Assembly: GCA_973895155.1 (NCBI GenBank)
Contig: OZ316895.1
Coordinates: 9,858,001 to 9,922,000, forward strand
Reading direction: 5' to 3'
DNA from: Marsupella aquatica
Taxonomy: Eukaryota; Marchantiophyta
Length of the DNA stretch: 64,000 nucleotides
The notes beneath the pieces are model-generated. The model made no database searches. It had not been told where the DNA came from and worked only from the letters and a program-made list of their open reading frames with translations. The position numbers were made by a program, and so were the translations under genes. Shown here piece by piece: positions 23,440-34,857 of the stretch. Each line of letters begins with the position of its first letter. Within the stretch, counting starts at the first letter, position 1.

Positions 23440-25300
23440 GTATATTTATTTGGTTTTTCCATTCCATTCCAACTTATTTTAACTCATTAGTTTTGGGGTT
23501 GCGGAGAAAGCAAGGAAAGAGTAAAGAAGGTGGTAATCTTGAAAAAGAAAAGGGCATTTTCCTTTTTCATTTCAATGAAACAAAAGCCTGGATGGACCGA
23601 CATTGTCCTTGCCCATCCCCATGGAGTGCGTAAAGCAATTGTCACTTTTACACCAAAAAGAAAAATGAACCAGTCGCGGATCATAGTTGATGACTTTGAT
23701 TGCCTTGGGGAGAAAGTAGTCAAGATGTCATGGTGATCCTGAGTAGTGACATGGTTGTTAGGTATTGCTCTTAGTCTTGTGACTCTTGAGTTAACCACAA
23801 TTAGGCTAACACAGGTTAGGACTTAGCTAAGGTTAGCAGTAGTGTTGTTGTGTATACAGCCAGGGCTGGTGCCAATCCCTAGTGGATCTTCAGTTCATTG
23901 TTGGAGTTGAGCAACAGAGAAGTAAAGGTCTCTTGCTTTCCCGTGGACGTAACCTCGGTCGTCATGAGGTGAACCACGTACTCGTTGTGTCAACTACTTT
24001 GTATGGTACGTGTTCTCATGTGCATGGTGTCTCGGGATAAGGATTATCCCCAACAATGGTGTCTTGACTTCTTTCAGTTTCAAGGTTGTCAAGTCATCAA
24101 GTTACCAAGGACACCAATTTGGTAATGTAATTGAAACTGACTCCAAATGGTAAGGAGACTGTTGACAGGTCCCATTTCAGTCAAAAGTAGTGTTATCTGA
24201 GTCAATGTAAATGTTCTGAGCAATTCCATCAAAGCTTTGCCAGTCCACCTGGGCTTCATAGACAAAGTAGACGTCCATCCGAGCTTTAGTTTACATTTCA
24301 ATTTATTCATTAGTTCACATATTTGGTTTTTCCATTTCATTTGGGCTTTCTATTCTATTTCTTTTTGGTTGCGGAGAAAGCGAGGAAAGACAAAAGGTGG
24401 TCATAATCTATTTTTAAAAAGGCAATACAAAGTACAATGAAGTGGTTTCAAATCAGATCCAAAGTGGATAAACACCAAAGAAGGGTATTTCTTGGGTTTT
24501 TCCATTTCATTCCCAACTTATTCTGTTCATTTGTTTTTCCAATGCGAGAAAGCAAGGAAAGGTTCATCTTACTTATAAAATGTCAACTACAAGCTAGATT
24601 TGGGACCTAAACTTCCAGAGTGAAGCCTCTAGACCCAGGTCTAGACCATAACTCCATGGCCCACCATGTGGATGGGGAAACTCATGGCTATGATGTATGT
24701 TAAATGATAATCATGCATGTTTTCTGTCATGATTTCTATTCACATTCAAAAAATAGGTTTTATGGCCCCACCATAACATATGTGCATAGAAAAAAGGGGT
24801 GTGCATAGAAAGGAGGATGGTATGTTATGTATGATTATTAAAATGATGACATGCATGATGGTTTTTTTTATCATTTGATTAACGTTTTCAAAGAATATGA
24901 ATAGTGAATATATTTTGGTGACACTTTTATTGTCCTCTCCGCTATTCACGTTCAAAGAAGGGGTAGTTGGGGCTAGTAGTCTTAAAAAAGTAAAGGGCAA
25001 AGCAAAGTAGAATGAAAGGGAAAACAAAAGAGATCCAAGACCATAAACACCATTTTTTCATTTCATTCCAACTTATTTAAATTCATTTCTTTTTGGGTTG
25101 GGGAGAAAGCAAGGAAAGAGAAAAAATGGTGATCATCTCCCCAAAAAAGGGCAAAGCAAAGTATAATGAAGGGAAAGCAAAAGAGATCCAAAGCATAAAT
25201 ATAAGCACCAAACACTAAAGAAGCAATGTAAATCCCTGAAATCTTGAAATAGCAAAAAGAAAAACAGGAAACCAAAGTATCCTTCAATGACATCTTGAAT
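23440..25300. repeat. Cluster of diverged repeat copies (GGAGAAAGCAAGGAAAG family)
   Basis: At least four copies of one unit occur near 23448, 24325, 24496 and 25052. Each has TTTTTCCATT(T/C)CATT, then a TTTTGG(G)TTG segment, then GAGAAAGC(A/G)AGGAAAG and an AAGGTGGTNATC motif. Three are followed by GGCAAAGCAAAGTANAATGAA and GAGATCCAAA. One solo LTR (23756-24055) lies within the cluster. No coding capacity was seen. Likely remnants of one transposon family. Confidence 0.6.
23756..24055 (+). mobile_element. Solo LTR (Ty1/copia-like) with 5-bp target duplication
   Basis: This 300-bp segment starts TGTTAGG and ends CCCCAACA (TGTT...AACA termini). It is flanked by ATGGT on both sides (23751-23755 and 24056-24060), a perfect 5-bp target site duplication. 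Inside, CCCGTGGACGTAACCTCGGT, GGTGAACCACGTA and TTGTGTCAACTA match the R/U5 region typical of plant copia LTRs. No internal retrotransposon sequence adjoins it, so it is a solo LTR left by LTR-LTR recombination. Confidence 0.88.
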
Positions 25301-25931
25301 ATAAAGCCAGGATGGACCAGGCAATAGTTGTGAAGCCCGATGGACTTCCAGAGCTCTGATGGAAGTACTCAAAAACTTCTAAAAATGTTCAGATGACACC
25401 TTTAATTTGCAGTTTCAACTTAAAAGCAACCTGTAAATGAGAGGACACAAAACATCTAAAATGTTTGGATAACACCTTTTGCAGCTTCAACTTAAAAGCA
25501 ACCTGTAAATGGGCTCTTGACTGTGCAACCGGTTTACCTTGTATTGAGTAGCTGCTCGTGCCCAAACTACTCAGGGCATCCATCACAAACTGAAAAATCA
25601 TTCCCAAAGTCCAAATTCATTGTATTTGACTGAAGGGTCTTAGTTTTCACGAAAGTGAATCCATTGACAGTCTCTTCAGAAATGGAGAAAATTTTCAAAA
25701 TTTGTCGGTCAATAGATTAAAGATCAGAGAATAGACTAGGAATTTTTTTAAATTAACAATAAATTCATAAGTTGTATGAATAAATACACAAGTCTATCAA
25801 AAACCAGCAGTTTATAGTGGTTGGGGTGCCTAGAAAAACTACTTAGAGCATCCTTGTCAAAAGTAAAATGTCCTTCCAAAAGCAGCCAGCCACTTGTTAG
25901 TTCTAGTGTAAATGGTGTTGATGACATTATG

Positions 25932-26303
25932 TGTTAGGAAGTTTCTCTTAAGTCTAGAGTTATTATGTAATTGTAGCTTTCGAGCCCAATTCAGGTGCTT
26001 CGTTCCAGTCAGATGTGCTACTAACTACTATATTCACTATGTGTACTAGATAGTGAGTGGAATTTAGCAGGCTCATTGTTATCGAGTCAGCTAGAGTTGC
26101 AAAGAGCTAAGTTTGTGAAGACTCGGTATGACAAACGGCTTAAAGTTCAGTAAAGTTTGAATCTTTGTGTGTTCTCATGGATGTAGCCTCTAGTGAGATG
26201 AACCTTGTATGTAGTGTGTCAACTACTTGTGCGTATGTTGGATGTAAGTACGTTGCACATGTGCATGTTGTCTTAATGTGAGTAGTAGTAAGTTTACTCA
26301 ACA
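25932..26303 (+). mobile_element. LTR remnant related to the 23.8-kb solo LTR
   Basis: It begins TGTTAGGAAG and ends TTTACTCAACA. The 3' half carries TCTCATGGATGTAGCCTC, GAGATGAACCTTGTATG, TGTGTCAACTACTTGTG and CACATGTGCATG, in the same order as the solo LTR at 23.8 kb. The 5-bp flanks (TTATG and TTGCA) do not match, so the insertion is older or rearranged. No gag or pol sequence adjoins it. Confidence 0.7.
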
Positions 26304-26859
26304 TTGCACAATCCATAGAGATGCAAGTCAAACCCCTACGCCGCAACTTTGTATTCTTCAATAATTCCTTCATTTACATCTTACTCTAAGAAATTTTGCA
26401 AAAAACAATGAGGTCAATACTGATCCCTTGGGGTTTGCTTGGGGGTACTAGCTGTTTAACTATTTTTCAATTTTCACTTGGGAAGGGGGGCACACTGCAA
26501 AGAAAGGGTTGAATCCCTTCATTGATCAACATCAAACTCTAATGTGTTTTGCAAAATAACAATATGTTTTAAACATCATTTCTTTTGCATAGAGAATAAA
26601 AACTTGCTCAGATGATGGAATGCATCCAATTCCTTAAGTGTGCATTTTGAACCAGGATGACATGGATTTAGTGTTCTTTTCATCTTTATGCAAATAATAT
26701 TTGGGGATCCCATCCAAGCTTGTAGGTTTGGATGGAATCCCATCTGAGCTTTTGGCTCCACATAGACGATTGTGTTTGACAAAGAACTTGGAGGACCACT
26801 TCAACCCATGAAAGTTACATTCTACAACCTACAGATCTTCACATTTTTGTGTCGCAAAA

Positions 26860-27260
26860 GTTGCTTGGTCCATCCAGGCCTTTCGATCAAACTACCATAT
26901 CGTAGCATTGGTGAGTGAGTGTGTTCAGTTCAATCATTGGCATAGACCTCTTAGAAGGAAGACTAAACTCCATAGGTTGTCATGTTTGACAAGGAACCTG
27001 GATGGAGGCCTGCTGGTCAAACTAGCATAGGACTGAGTGTGCTATATTCAATCATTGGTATGGTCCCGTTACAGACTTTGCAAACAATGCTTCAAACACT
27101 GATATATACAGGAAGAAACCTGGAAAAAGAAGCTCGGAAAGGATACAATGAATGTTTGACAAGGAACCTGGAAACCTTTAATTTGGTCAAACTAGCATGC
27201 CACAGATGACTGAGAGTGTGTTCAATTCAATTATGGACACCGTCCTCTTTGCAAACAATG
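26860..27260. repeat. Three diverged copies of an approx. 110-170-bp repeat
   Basis: Copies near 26865-26965, 26978-27090 and 27150-27260 share GTTTGACAAGGAACCTGGA (last two), TCAAACTA(G/C)CAT, GAGTGTGTTCA(A/G)TTCAAT(T/C)ATGG and TTTGCAAACAATG (last two). A partial fourth begins near 27387 (GGTCCATCGAGG). No protein was recognised. Confidence 0.6.
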
Positions 27261-27269
27261 TTGTCATCA

Positions 27270-29890
27270 GTGGACCACTGCAACCCTTGGACATCTTCAA
27301 ACATTACACTTTACTCACATATGGCTTTCTTTTGTTGTCAACCGAATGCTGACATGTTTGGGTCATTTTGTGGTGTCAAAACCTGTTTGGTCCATCGAGG
27401 TCTTTGTGTCAAACTGACATTTACTATATTGGCACTAGTCTTTGTTGAAAGACATACTTTGGTACTAGGTTTTCACCGTTGGTTCTTTGTTGAAATACAT
27501 ACTTTGGTACTCACTTTTCACTGTCCTTTAAGCAAAGTAAGTCTAGTCAACAGCAAGATTTCATAGAGTGTTTGGAACGTATGAATATTTAAATGTTCAG
27601 ATCAGTAGATGGCAAGATGGAGGTGCCCCTTGCTCCAAAAAAAGTGTCCTGAAAGAACCCTCTGCAAGCTCCCCAGGTAGATAGTTAGACTAGGTGAGAG
27701 GAGCTGTTGACTCAGGAGGGCATACCCGGTGTCCCTGCCAGTTTTCCAAGCTAGCTTCCCAGGCTTTATTTGGATGCAATTTTGGACAAGCTGCCATTTC
27801 TCTGCTAGTGGTTCTACCTCAGGTCTGACATGTCACAGATGGTCTGGGGGTTCTTGTTCTTGTTTCTTGAGCACCCTGAACCCTAATTATTTTCCCCTTG
27901 GAGTTTTTACTCTGAAAAATACTCCTTTCACGCAAAAGCAAAAATGAAATCTGGTGGCCAGCACTGTAGGTACTTCATGAGGCAAGCCCAGGAACTGTGA
28001 CCCGTGCCTAGAACTATGGGACGCCTTGGTCAGTATTGTGCACATTATATTTGCTCATTTGTGCACTTTTTTGTCTTGGCCTGGTGACAAGCCAACAAAT
28101 TTTCTTTCCGTTCTCCAAAAATCTCCCATGAGTGTGGACCATTGGGCATCCAATGACCGTCAAGCCTTGTCTGGTTGGTGTCCATGATGTGAGGAGAAGT
28201 GACAACCCAAATTGGTTTTATCCATAACAACATTTACAAAATATGAAACAATGGTTAGGAATTTATGATTCCATCTTACTCGTGTGCTATATATCCCTCT
28301 AAATTGCACTTGCTTTCAGCAACTCTTGCAAGTAGTACTCTCTAACCTACTACTCTAGGAGCATTGGCATTGAGTGTTCTTGATTTGTAAGGGAAAGCAA
28401 GCAGTGCAACAGGCTTTGCAGACAGGGAAAGCCCCAATTATAATTTTTGACATGTTTTTGTTTTCATTGGGTGTTGATGAGATTGACTATTATCCAAACG
28501 GCTGTATATAGCATGCTCATCCCGGAACATTCTTCATTTTTTGTTTTTAGTGATATACAGGTATGATAATTAAAATCTAAACAGGACATTGACTAGGAAG
28601 ACTACAGTCTATGATATTGAAACTTGTGCACATAAGGTACAAAAATAAAAATACACATGTAAAGAAAATAAAAATGAACAGTAAAGTTTAAGTTTATGGT
28701 ATTGGGATGTGCACATTATGTACATGAGTAGAGATATTTATGTACTTACTTTAGGTAATGACACTCAAAATATTAAAACCATAAATTTAGGACAAAAAAC
28801 CATGAGTAGTACTTAAAAACATAAGGTGTGCACATTATTTAGATCATTTTTCCTGTACTCCTGAGAATCAGGGCTAGAAATTCAACGAGTAGAAATTCAA
28901 CGAGCCCTGTTACAGGGTGGATGATCTTAAAATATAGCAAAGATTTTTAAAAATTAGAGGGGTGCCAGAATAAATTGGAAATCTAAACTATACAAGGGAT
29001 GCACCTTGGTAAGACCCATTGAAATAAAAATGCATAAAAAGAAGTTTGAATAAGACAAAATACTGAAAGTTGCATTCACCATAACTTGGATCAGCTTGAC
29101 TGTTATCCAAACCGCTGTACTATATGGCCATCTAATTAGTTTGCTCTTGGGCTCACCAATATTGTGAACAGTCCACTATAAGTTACTACTCTCCAGCCAT
29201 TGGCTCCGACTGTCTATCCAAATCTTTTTTTAGTATAATTAAACAGTACACTCTAAGCTACCATAGTGTCATCCATCCCCTTTCGCCCCAAAATTTGATA
29301 ATGATTAAAAAAATTAACAAGATTGAAAAAATATTTAGATTGCTTGTGAAAATTGGAAATTTTTGGGATGCAAGTACATTTTAAGCATTTTGATGTAAAC
29401 AGGGACTTTTCAGTGTATACATTCTTTTTAAAACTATAAAAATTGAATGAGGATTGCAAGGGAAAAACTAAAAGAGGAGAATAATATTTTGGCATTGACT
29501 GGTCCGGTTTTTCATAATTATACTAATGTGTCTCTCATCTTACTCCATTCAAAGTATCAAGTCAGTTCAGATGCACTTGCTGTCTATATTAGATTAAGTC
29601 ATTATTGTTTATTATTATGCAATATTTCAATTAAAACCATCATTCCTTCAAGATGATAGACACTTGAGATGTCGTAGTTTATGCATTCTCTAGATATGGA
29701 ATCTTTGATCCATCGTTTAGGATGATGGACTGTAGAGATATAATTTGACTTTTCATAATATGGATTGGATAGGCATTTAACTTTTCCTCAGATCTGGTGA
29801 TGAGTTCACATGTAATGGGGAAGCTTCATGCAGTGAGATACCCGAGGTGATGAGCATCTGAGTAGACATAGTTGTAGGTTACATATGAAG
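27270..29890. other. Intergenic AT-rich DNA, no gene seen
   Basis: Small open frames (27216-27566, 27729-27947, 29447-29656) show no recognisable protein. A motif TTATCCAAAC(C/G)GCTGTA recurs at 28493 and 29104, hinting at two fragments of one repeat. Nothing else is supportable. Confidence 0.45.
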
Positions 29891-29896
29891 TACAAT

Positions 29897-30065
29897 AGGG
29901 CATGTCAAAGCAGGCCTGTAACTCACTTACAGATCAGGACATAAACTGTTTTTATGGCCAAAAACAAAATCACTATGGAGACCAAAATACATACTCCGTA
30001 AGCATTTTACGGCCAAACATCCACAGCTATAAGACTCTGCTTACGGGAGAACTTTGACATGCCCT
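29897..30065. mobile_element. MITE copy A (AAT-flanked family)
   Basis: The termini are AGGGCATGTCAAAGCA and its near-exact inverse (ACTTTGACATGCCCT), flanked by AAT at 29894-29896 and 30066-30068. Length 169 bp. The interior contains GTAACTCACTTACAG and TTTTTATGGCC, as in the relatives at 46.2, 46.5 and 62.6 kb. No coding capacity, so non-autonomous. Confidence 0.8.
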
Positions 30066-30077
30066 AATAGACCTAAT

Positions 30078-30830
30078 AGGGCATGTCAAAGCCTGGCCAT
30101 AAGCAAAGTCTTATGGCCACATTAATTTAGCCGTAAAATTACCTCAGGTCACTTTTACGGGCAGAGGTGGGTTGATTTGATTGCTCCTATAAAAAGGAGC
30201 TACGGGGTAGGATTTGACTTCATGGCTGAGCACAAAGCATGAGACCGTCTGCTCCAAGGGTGCAATTACTTCGGACTGAGGTCTAATTCTTGGCCAGGGG
30301 ACGGAGTCCATTCATATCCTGATGATATGTTTCAGCAGCTGGTCAGGCACTTGGCTGATGTTTGGGACTGTTGACCGGATCATTTCTAGATATTCCCATG
30401 AATTTTGAGAAAACATCGAGAGCAGAACAATCATTGAGAGACAGAAAAACTTTCCATAATGGTAAGAATTCAGGTATCCACACAAAAGACTCAATAAGAG
30501 ACGAAGAACTCATTGTTGCATCGTCCACATCCTCACAGAGCCCCACACCTTTCCCTGCCTTGCTTGCATGCATTTTGCTCTGCTACCATTATTATGAAAG
30601 AGCTTACATGAACAGATTGTTTCGACGTTTTCTCCCAGTTGTTGACAAGTATAAAAAAACAAACGTAGCTGACTGACTGACCCTAATCTTATGGACAAGT
30701 GCTTCCTGGACGTCCAAGTCTAACGGGGCACCTCTGTAGGTATCCCATAAGGAGTTACGTCTTGCCTGGGCATAAAACAGTTTTATGTCCTAGGTCATAA
30801 CTCAGTTTTGGGGGTGCATTGACACGCCCT
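30078..30830. mobile_element. Longer MITE-family element (753 bp)
   Basis: The left end AGGGCATGTCAAAGCCTGGCC and right end GTGCATTGACACGCCCT are inverted and flanked by AAT (30075-30077 and 30831-30833). The right-hand interior (CATAAAACAGTTTTATGTCC, then GTCATAACTCAG) matches the 13.9-kb copy. The central 500 bp is unique to this copy. It holds a TATA-like palindrome (GCTCCTATAAAAAGGAGC, 30183-30200) and a 104-codon frame (30362-30676, +) with no recognised function. Either one element with captured sequence or two neighbouring elements whose inner ends are lost. Confidence 0.5.
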
Positions 30831-30847
30831 AATAAGGAACTTTGATG

Positions 30848-30998
30848 CCTAGAGAGGCATCGCTGTGTGGTAGCTCACTTGAGTTGAGACTCGTAGGTCT
30901 TGAGTTCAAATGTTGGGACTGGCTGTTCCCTTTTCGTGGGGTTTCACAGATTTCCCACATTTTTTTTTATAAAATTAAATAAAATTAAATAAAATTAA
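30848..30998 (+). mobile_element. tRNA-derived SINE with 11-bp target duplication
   Basis: The element is flanked by GAACTTTGATG on both sides (30837-30847 and 30999-31009). The head carries an A box (TGGTAGCTCACTTGAG, 30868-30883) and a B box (GAGTTCAAATG, 30902-30912) at tRNA-like spacing. The tail is T-rich followed by three AAAATTAAAT-type units, an A/T-rich simple repeat expected at a SINE 3' end. At 151 bp it falls in the plant SINE size range. It has no coding capacity and would rely on LINE reverse transcriptase. Confidence 0.88.
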
Positions 30999-31009
30999 GA
31001 ACTTTGATG

Positions 31010-33530
31010 GATCAAGTTTTATGCTACTGGTGTAAGCAGACCATAGTAATCAAGTTAATCTGAAAATATATACAAAGGATATGCATATCTTTTATACCGG
31101 GTCCTTGTGAGAGCCACCCTTTGTGGCCCTTCAAGGTCTCATGGCTTGATGAGGTGTTAGTGGGTGGCTTCTCTAGTGTCAGGCTTTGCCGTCCCTCACA
31201 AGCACATTGCGCTTTGTGTTGTGTGTGCTTGGCCAGCTTTCTATCCCATTGATTGGTATTGACAAGGCCACTTCTTTCCCAATTTAAAACTCAAATATGC
31301 ATTGGATTAAATTGATTTCTTTGTACAACACCATCATGAGGAACATGTATAATGGATATATCTGCAGTTCATGGTCATCAATCATCATCCCACCAATGTT
31401 GCTTTGTGGTATGACGGACAAGATCACCATCAACAATGGGAGTCACAACAAGGGTGCAGTATTTCAGGTAAACTAAGGGAAAGTCCAATTCAGTGGGGCA
31501 TAGAATGATCAGCCTCGCTTCCCAAACTGAGGGAAGGTTACCAGCTGCCAAGAGACCCCTTGCCCAACCATGAAAGCAACCAAAAAACATTCTGAATACT
31601 AGGCTGATGGATCTGGGAGGATGGGTGCCTAACTAGGGTAGGATTGACCAAGGTCAAATGGAATGATGAGAGGAAGGACTTGTTTAAGTGTAAAGGAGGG
31701 AGGGGAGGATGTCACCAAGACCCATGGTCAATAGGTAAATTGCGTCATATTTGAAGTACCAAGAAACATGTTGTGTTTGGACTAGGAACATCTGGATGAT
31801 GAATGATTTTCTTGGAGCATTGCATCAGGTTTTGGAATGATCTGTTTGTAGATGGATAACAAGATTTTTTTTAATCATGTTTAGGGTACCAACTGAAAGA
31901 TGAGGTGTGTATGGAGCATTGAGTTGATTAGTTAACCATGAACGAGAGTGACATCCTTCCCAACTTTGGTGTGCTTGAACATAGATGGAATATTAGGTTT
32001 CCCAGACACCATTGGGGTCACCATTAGGGACACTCACCTCCAAGTTAGACGGCTAAACCATGAAAAACTTAACAAGGAAAGGTGGGTATGAGATACATGA
32101 TTGATCTGGTTTAATTTCAGGAGACCAAGTAAGTGTACGCCAATCCTATGTACTATACCATGCCAATCCTATGTACTATACCATGCGTTAATATCAGTAG
32201 TTGACCACAGGTTTTTAAAGCAAATTAACTACTGCAACACCATCAAACTTCATCCCATAATGGTTTTTACATGAAAATCGAGATGAAAATCTTGAAGAGA
32301 AACCGGATACTGGCCACATTTCCAGGAGAAAAGAAGTTGTTTATTTATTTTGTGAGTACTCTAGTCAGGATGACAGAGTTTGCAGGTTTAATCACGCTCG
32401 GCTGCTCCTTTGGCTACATATATAACACTGCCAATTTAAAGACAGGACCGCCAAACTGGGAGACATGATCCTAAAGGCAAAAAGACCCAATAAAGAGAGA
32501 AAAAGGGTAGAAAATCCGTTGGACAGCGAACGGAATGGGCCAATTGACATAAAGGAACGTGGTCAAAAACTCCACAGACTGAGGGTTGCCGACAATGTCC
32601 ATCAAATGGAACGCTGATAGCCACTGAATGCCAGATACATAACCTAGGTTACTTTTCTTAACTCACAAATAAAAAGAATGGCAATCTGATAAGTAGAAAA
32701 ACACTTGTGGCAATGTGAGTATTAACAAAAGATGTCAATGTAGTAAATCCCAGTATTATATTTTGCTCAAACCAAGTTGATACTATGGTGCATAGTATTG
32801 TATATCTAACACTATAATAGGCAATCCCGCCCATTTGGCCACTTTCATCCGTCGTCCCGTTACGAATTTGAATATCAGCGGGAATGAAACTGAACCGTCA
32901 GATTAAAGCATCTCTTTTTTCGTATCCATCCAATCGTGAAACGAGACATGCATCAGATTTTGCTCCCTTCCGTGCACCCCCGTGGACTCATTATGCCCCT
33001 CCACCCCCACCCGCAGCAAGGACCTCCACATAGGGCTTCGCGACTCACGTTTACATTCCATGCACTTTCTCCCTATGGGACCGGCCCTCATTGCACAGTG
33101 CAACGCACTGGCATAGGGCTCGTGTAGAATAAATATGTACAAAATGAGAGTTGGACACTAAATTTGTAGGAATAGAAAACTTTCTTTCTGTAAGCAATGT
33201 AAAGGTGGTTTCTGTGTCTGGGCACATATTAGACTCCCTCGAGGTCTTGTGATAAAAAGTTGTTGTAGATACTTATAAGTTTTTGAGAAGGGGGAGAATG
33301 GCATGAAAACAAATTTCAAGTCAGGCTTGACAGGGAATAAAAGTTGAAGGGGCTTTACTCACAATAAGTAATGTTTTCCATAGGGGTAATAATTAACTTC
33401 ATTCAATGATTGAAGAAAATTAAGTGTATATTATACATGTACAAGCTCAATGCCCATGCACTGCTTGATTAGCAAGGTGGAGGCATGGAGGGCAGGTGAG
33501 GTGAGACAAACTAAGGGCATGCTGTTAGGT
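31010..33530. other. Intergenic DNA, no gene seen
   Basis: No conserved protein or RNA gene was recognised. A short direct repeat (GCCAATCCTATGTACTATACCATGC type) occurs at 32139-32186. Small open frames are present but featureless. Confidence 0.45.
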
Positions 33531-33532
33531 AT

Positions 33533-33690
33533 TTATTCTGGGTCTAGAGTTACTATATATGTAACCATAGTTTATCTAACCATGGTCAGGTACTTGATTA
33601 GAGCTAGATGTGTCACTTCTATATTCATTAGCTGGACTTAGCTAATGAGGGAAACTTAATCTGAAAGAGTCTCTCACTTTATTACAAAGT
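33533..33690 (+). mobile_element. Truncated LTR fragment
   Basis: It starts TGTTAGGTATTTATTCTGGG and continues TCTAGAGTTACTATATATGT, paralleling the start of the LTR at 25932 (TGTTAGGAAG, then TCTAGAGTTATTATGTAA). The copia-type 3' half is missing, so this is a 5' fragment. Confidence 0.5.
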
Positions 33691-33756
33691 TAATAAAAAA
33701 TTAAATACAAAACAGTTAAGGTGGCCATTAAAACTCAAGAAAAATATAAAAGCATT

Positions 33757-34342
33757 TTACTAACCTATCCCCCAAACTGAGTGTAGTTATTAACCTATCC
33801 CACAAACTATTTTAATTATTAAGCTGACCCACTTTTCAAATGTGAGTTACTCTAACTCCTGTATTTAACCCATGGTCTTTCCACATTGGTCGTCTGCCCT
33901 GTGGCAAGGTGCTATTGGCCACGCCACACCCTGCCCAGTTCTACCCTAACCCGGACTGACTCACTCCGTTATGACAATTTAGGGAGTACTGGGCCGGCAA
34001 AGGGAAGGAAGGGGTGGCCCTATTGTCAGGCCTGCCTTTGCGGGTAAGTCAGGGCGGGGAGGAAGCCGGGGTCGGGGCTGCCTTAGTGCAACACGAGGGA
34101 GCCAGCCCACACTGCTACTCCCTAAATCATAAATAAAAATGGGATTGAGTCAGGATAGAACCAGCCAGGGTTCTGTGTGTCTAATAGCACCTTGACACGT
34201 GGCAGGCGGCCAATGCGGAATGAACTGGGGTTGGGTAGAGGAGTTAGAGTGACCAGTTTTCGAAAAGGGGGTCAACTTAGGCATTAAAATAGTTTGGGGG
34301 ACAGGTTGATAATTGCGGTCAGTTTGGGGGATAGGTTAGTAA
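33757..34342. mobile_element. Foldback element with approx. 235-bp inverted arms
   Basis: The left arm (33757 to about 33990) and right arm (about 34100-34342) are inverted copies at roughly 75-80% identity. Paired landmarks are TTACTAACCTATCCCCCAAA, CAAACTATTTTAAT, AGTTACTCTAACTCC / GGTCACTCTAACTCC and CAAGGTGCTATT(G/A)G. ATTTAGGGAGTA pairs at the inner edge. The loop of about 110 bp is GC-rich. No protein is encoded and no target duplication is obvious. The structure fits a foldback or Mutator-like non-autonomous element. Confidence 0.8.
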
Positions 34343-34857
34343 CAATCTGAAAAAAATAATTCTAAACTTAAGGGGGTTACTCATAAGTAATAGTGTGTAA
34401 AACATGCACGAGAGAATCCTCATATACAGAAAAAGAAACACCAATTTACCACCAACAAAAACCTACATTCTCTGCAAGTCAGATGGATTGTCCACATAGC
34501 AGTGTCTCACACGAGGTTTAACATAGTCACGAGGTTTAACATAGTCATAGCAGGTTCAATCACTTTGTACAAACAGTGAAGAGCTAGGTAAGCCATATAG
34601 CAGGTTCAGCAATTATAGCCTTTTACAAACAATGTATCTTCAATTTGAGCAGATTTATTGTACGAGCAATAAGATTTTGATGATTTGTATAATGTATTGG
34701 GGAGAGGGGGAAGGAACCTATATTTTGGTCTTTTGAACTGAAATGAAGACGACCAGTTAGTAGACTCTTGCCACCCCAATAGTGACATACATTCATTGCA
34801 GGGAACCCATTTCAAGGTGAGCCCTAACGCATCCCAAAAGGACCCACGCCAGGAGGG

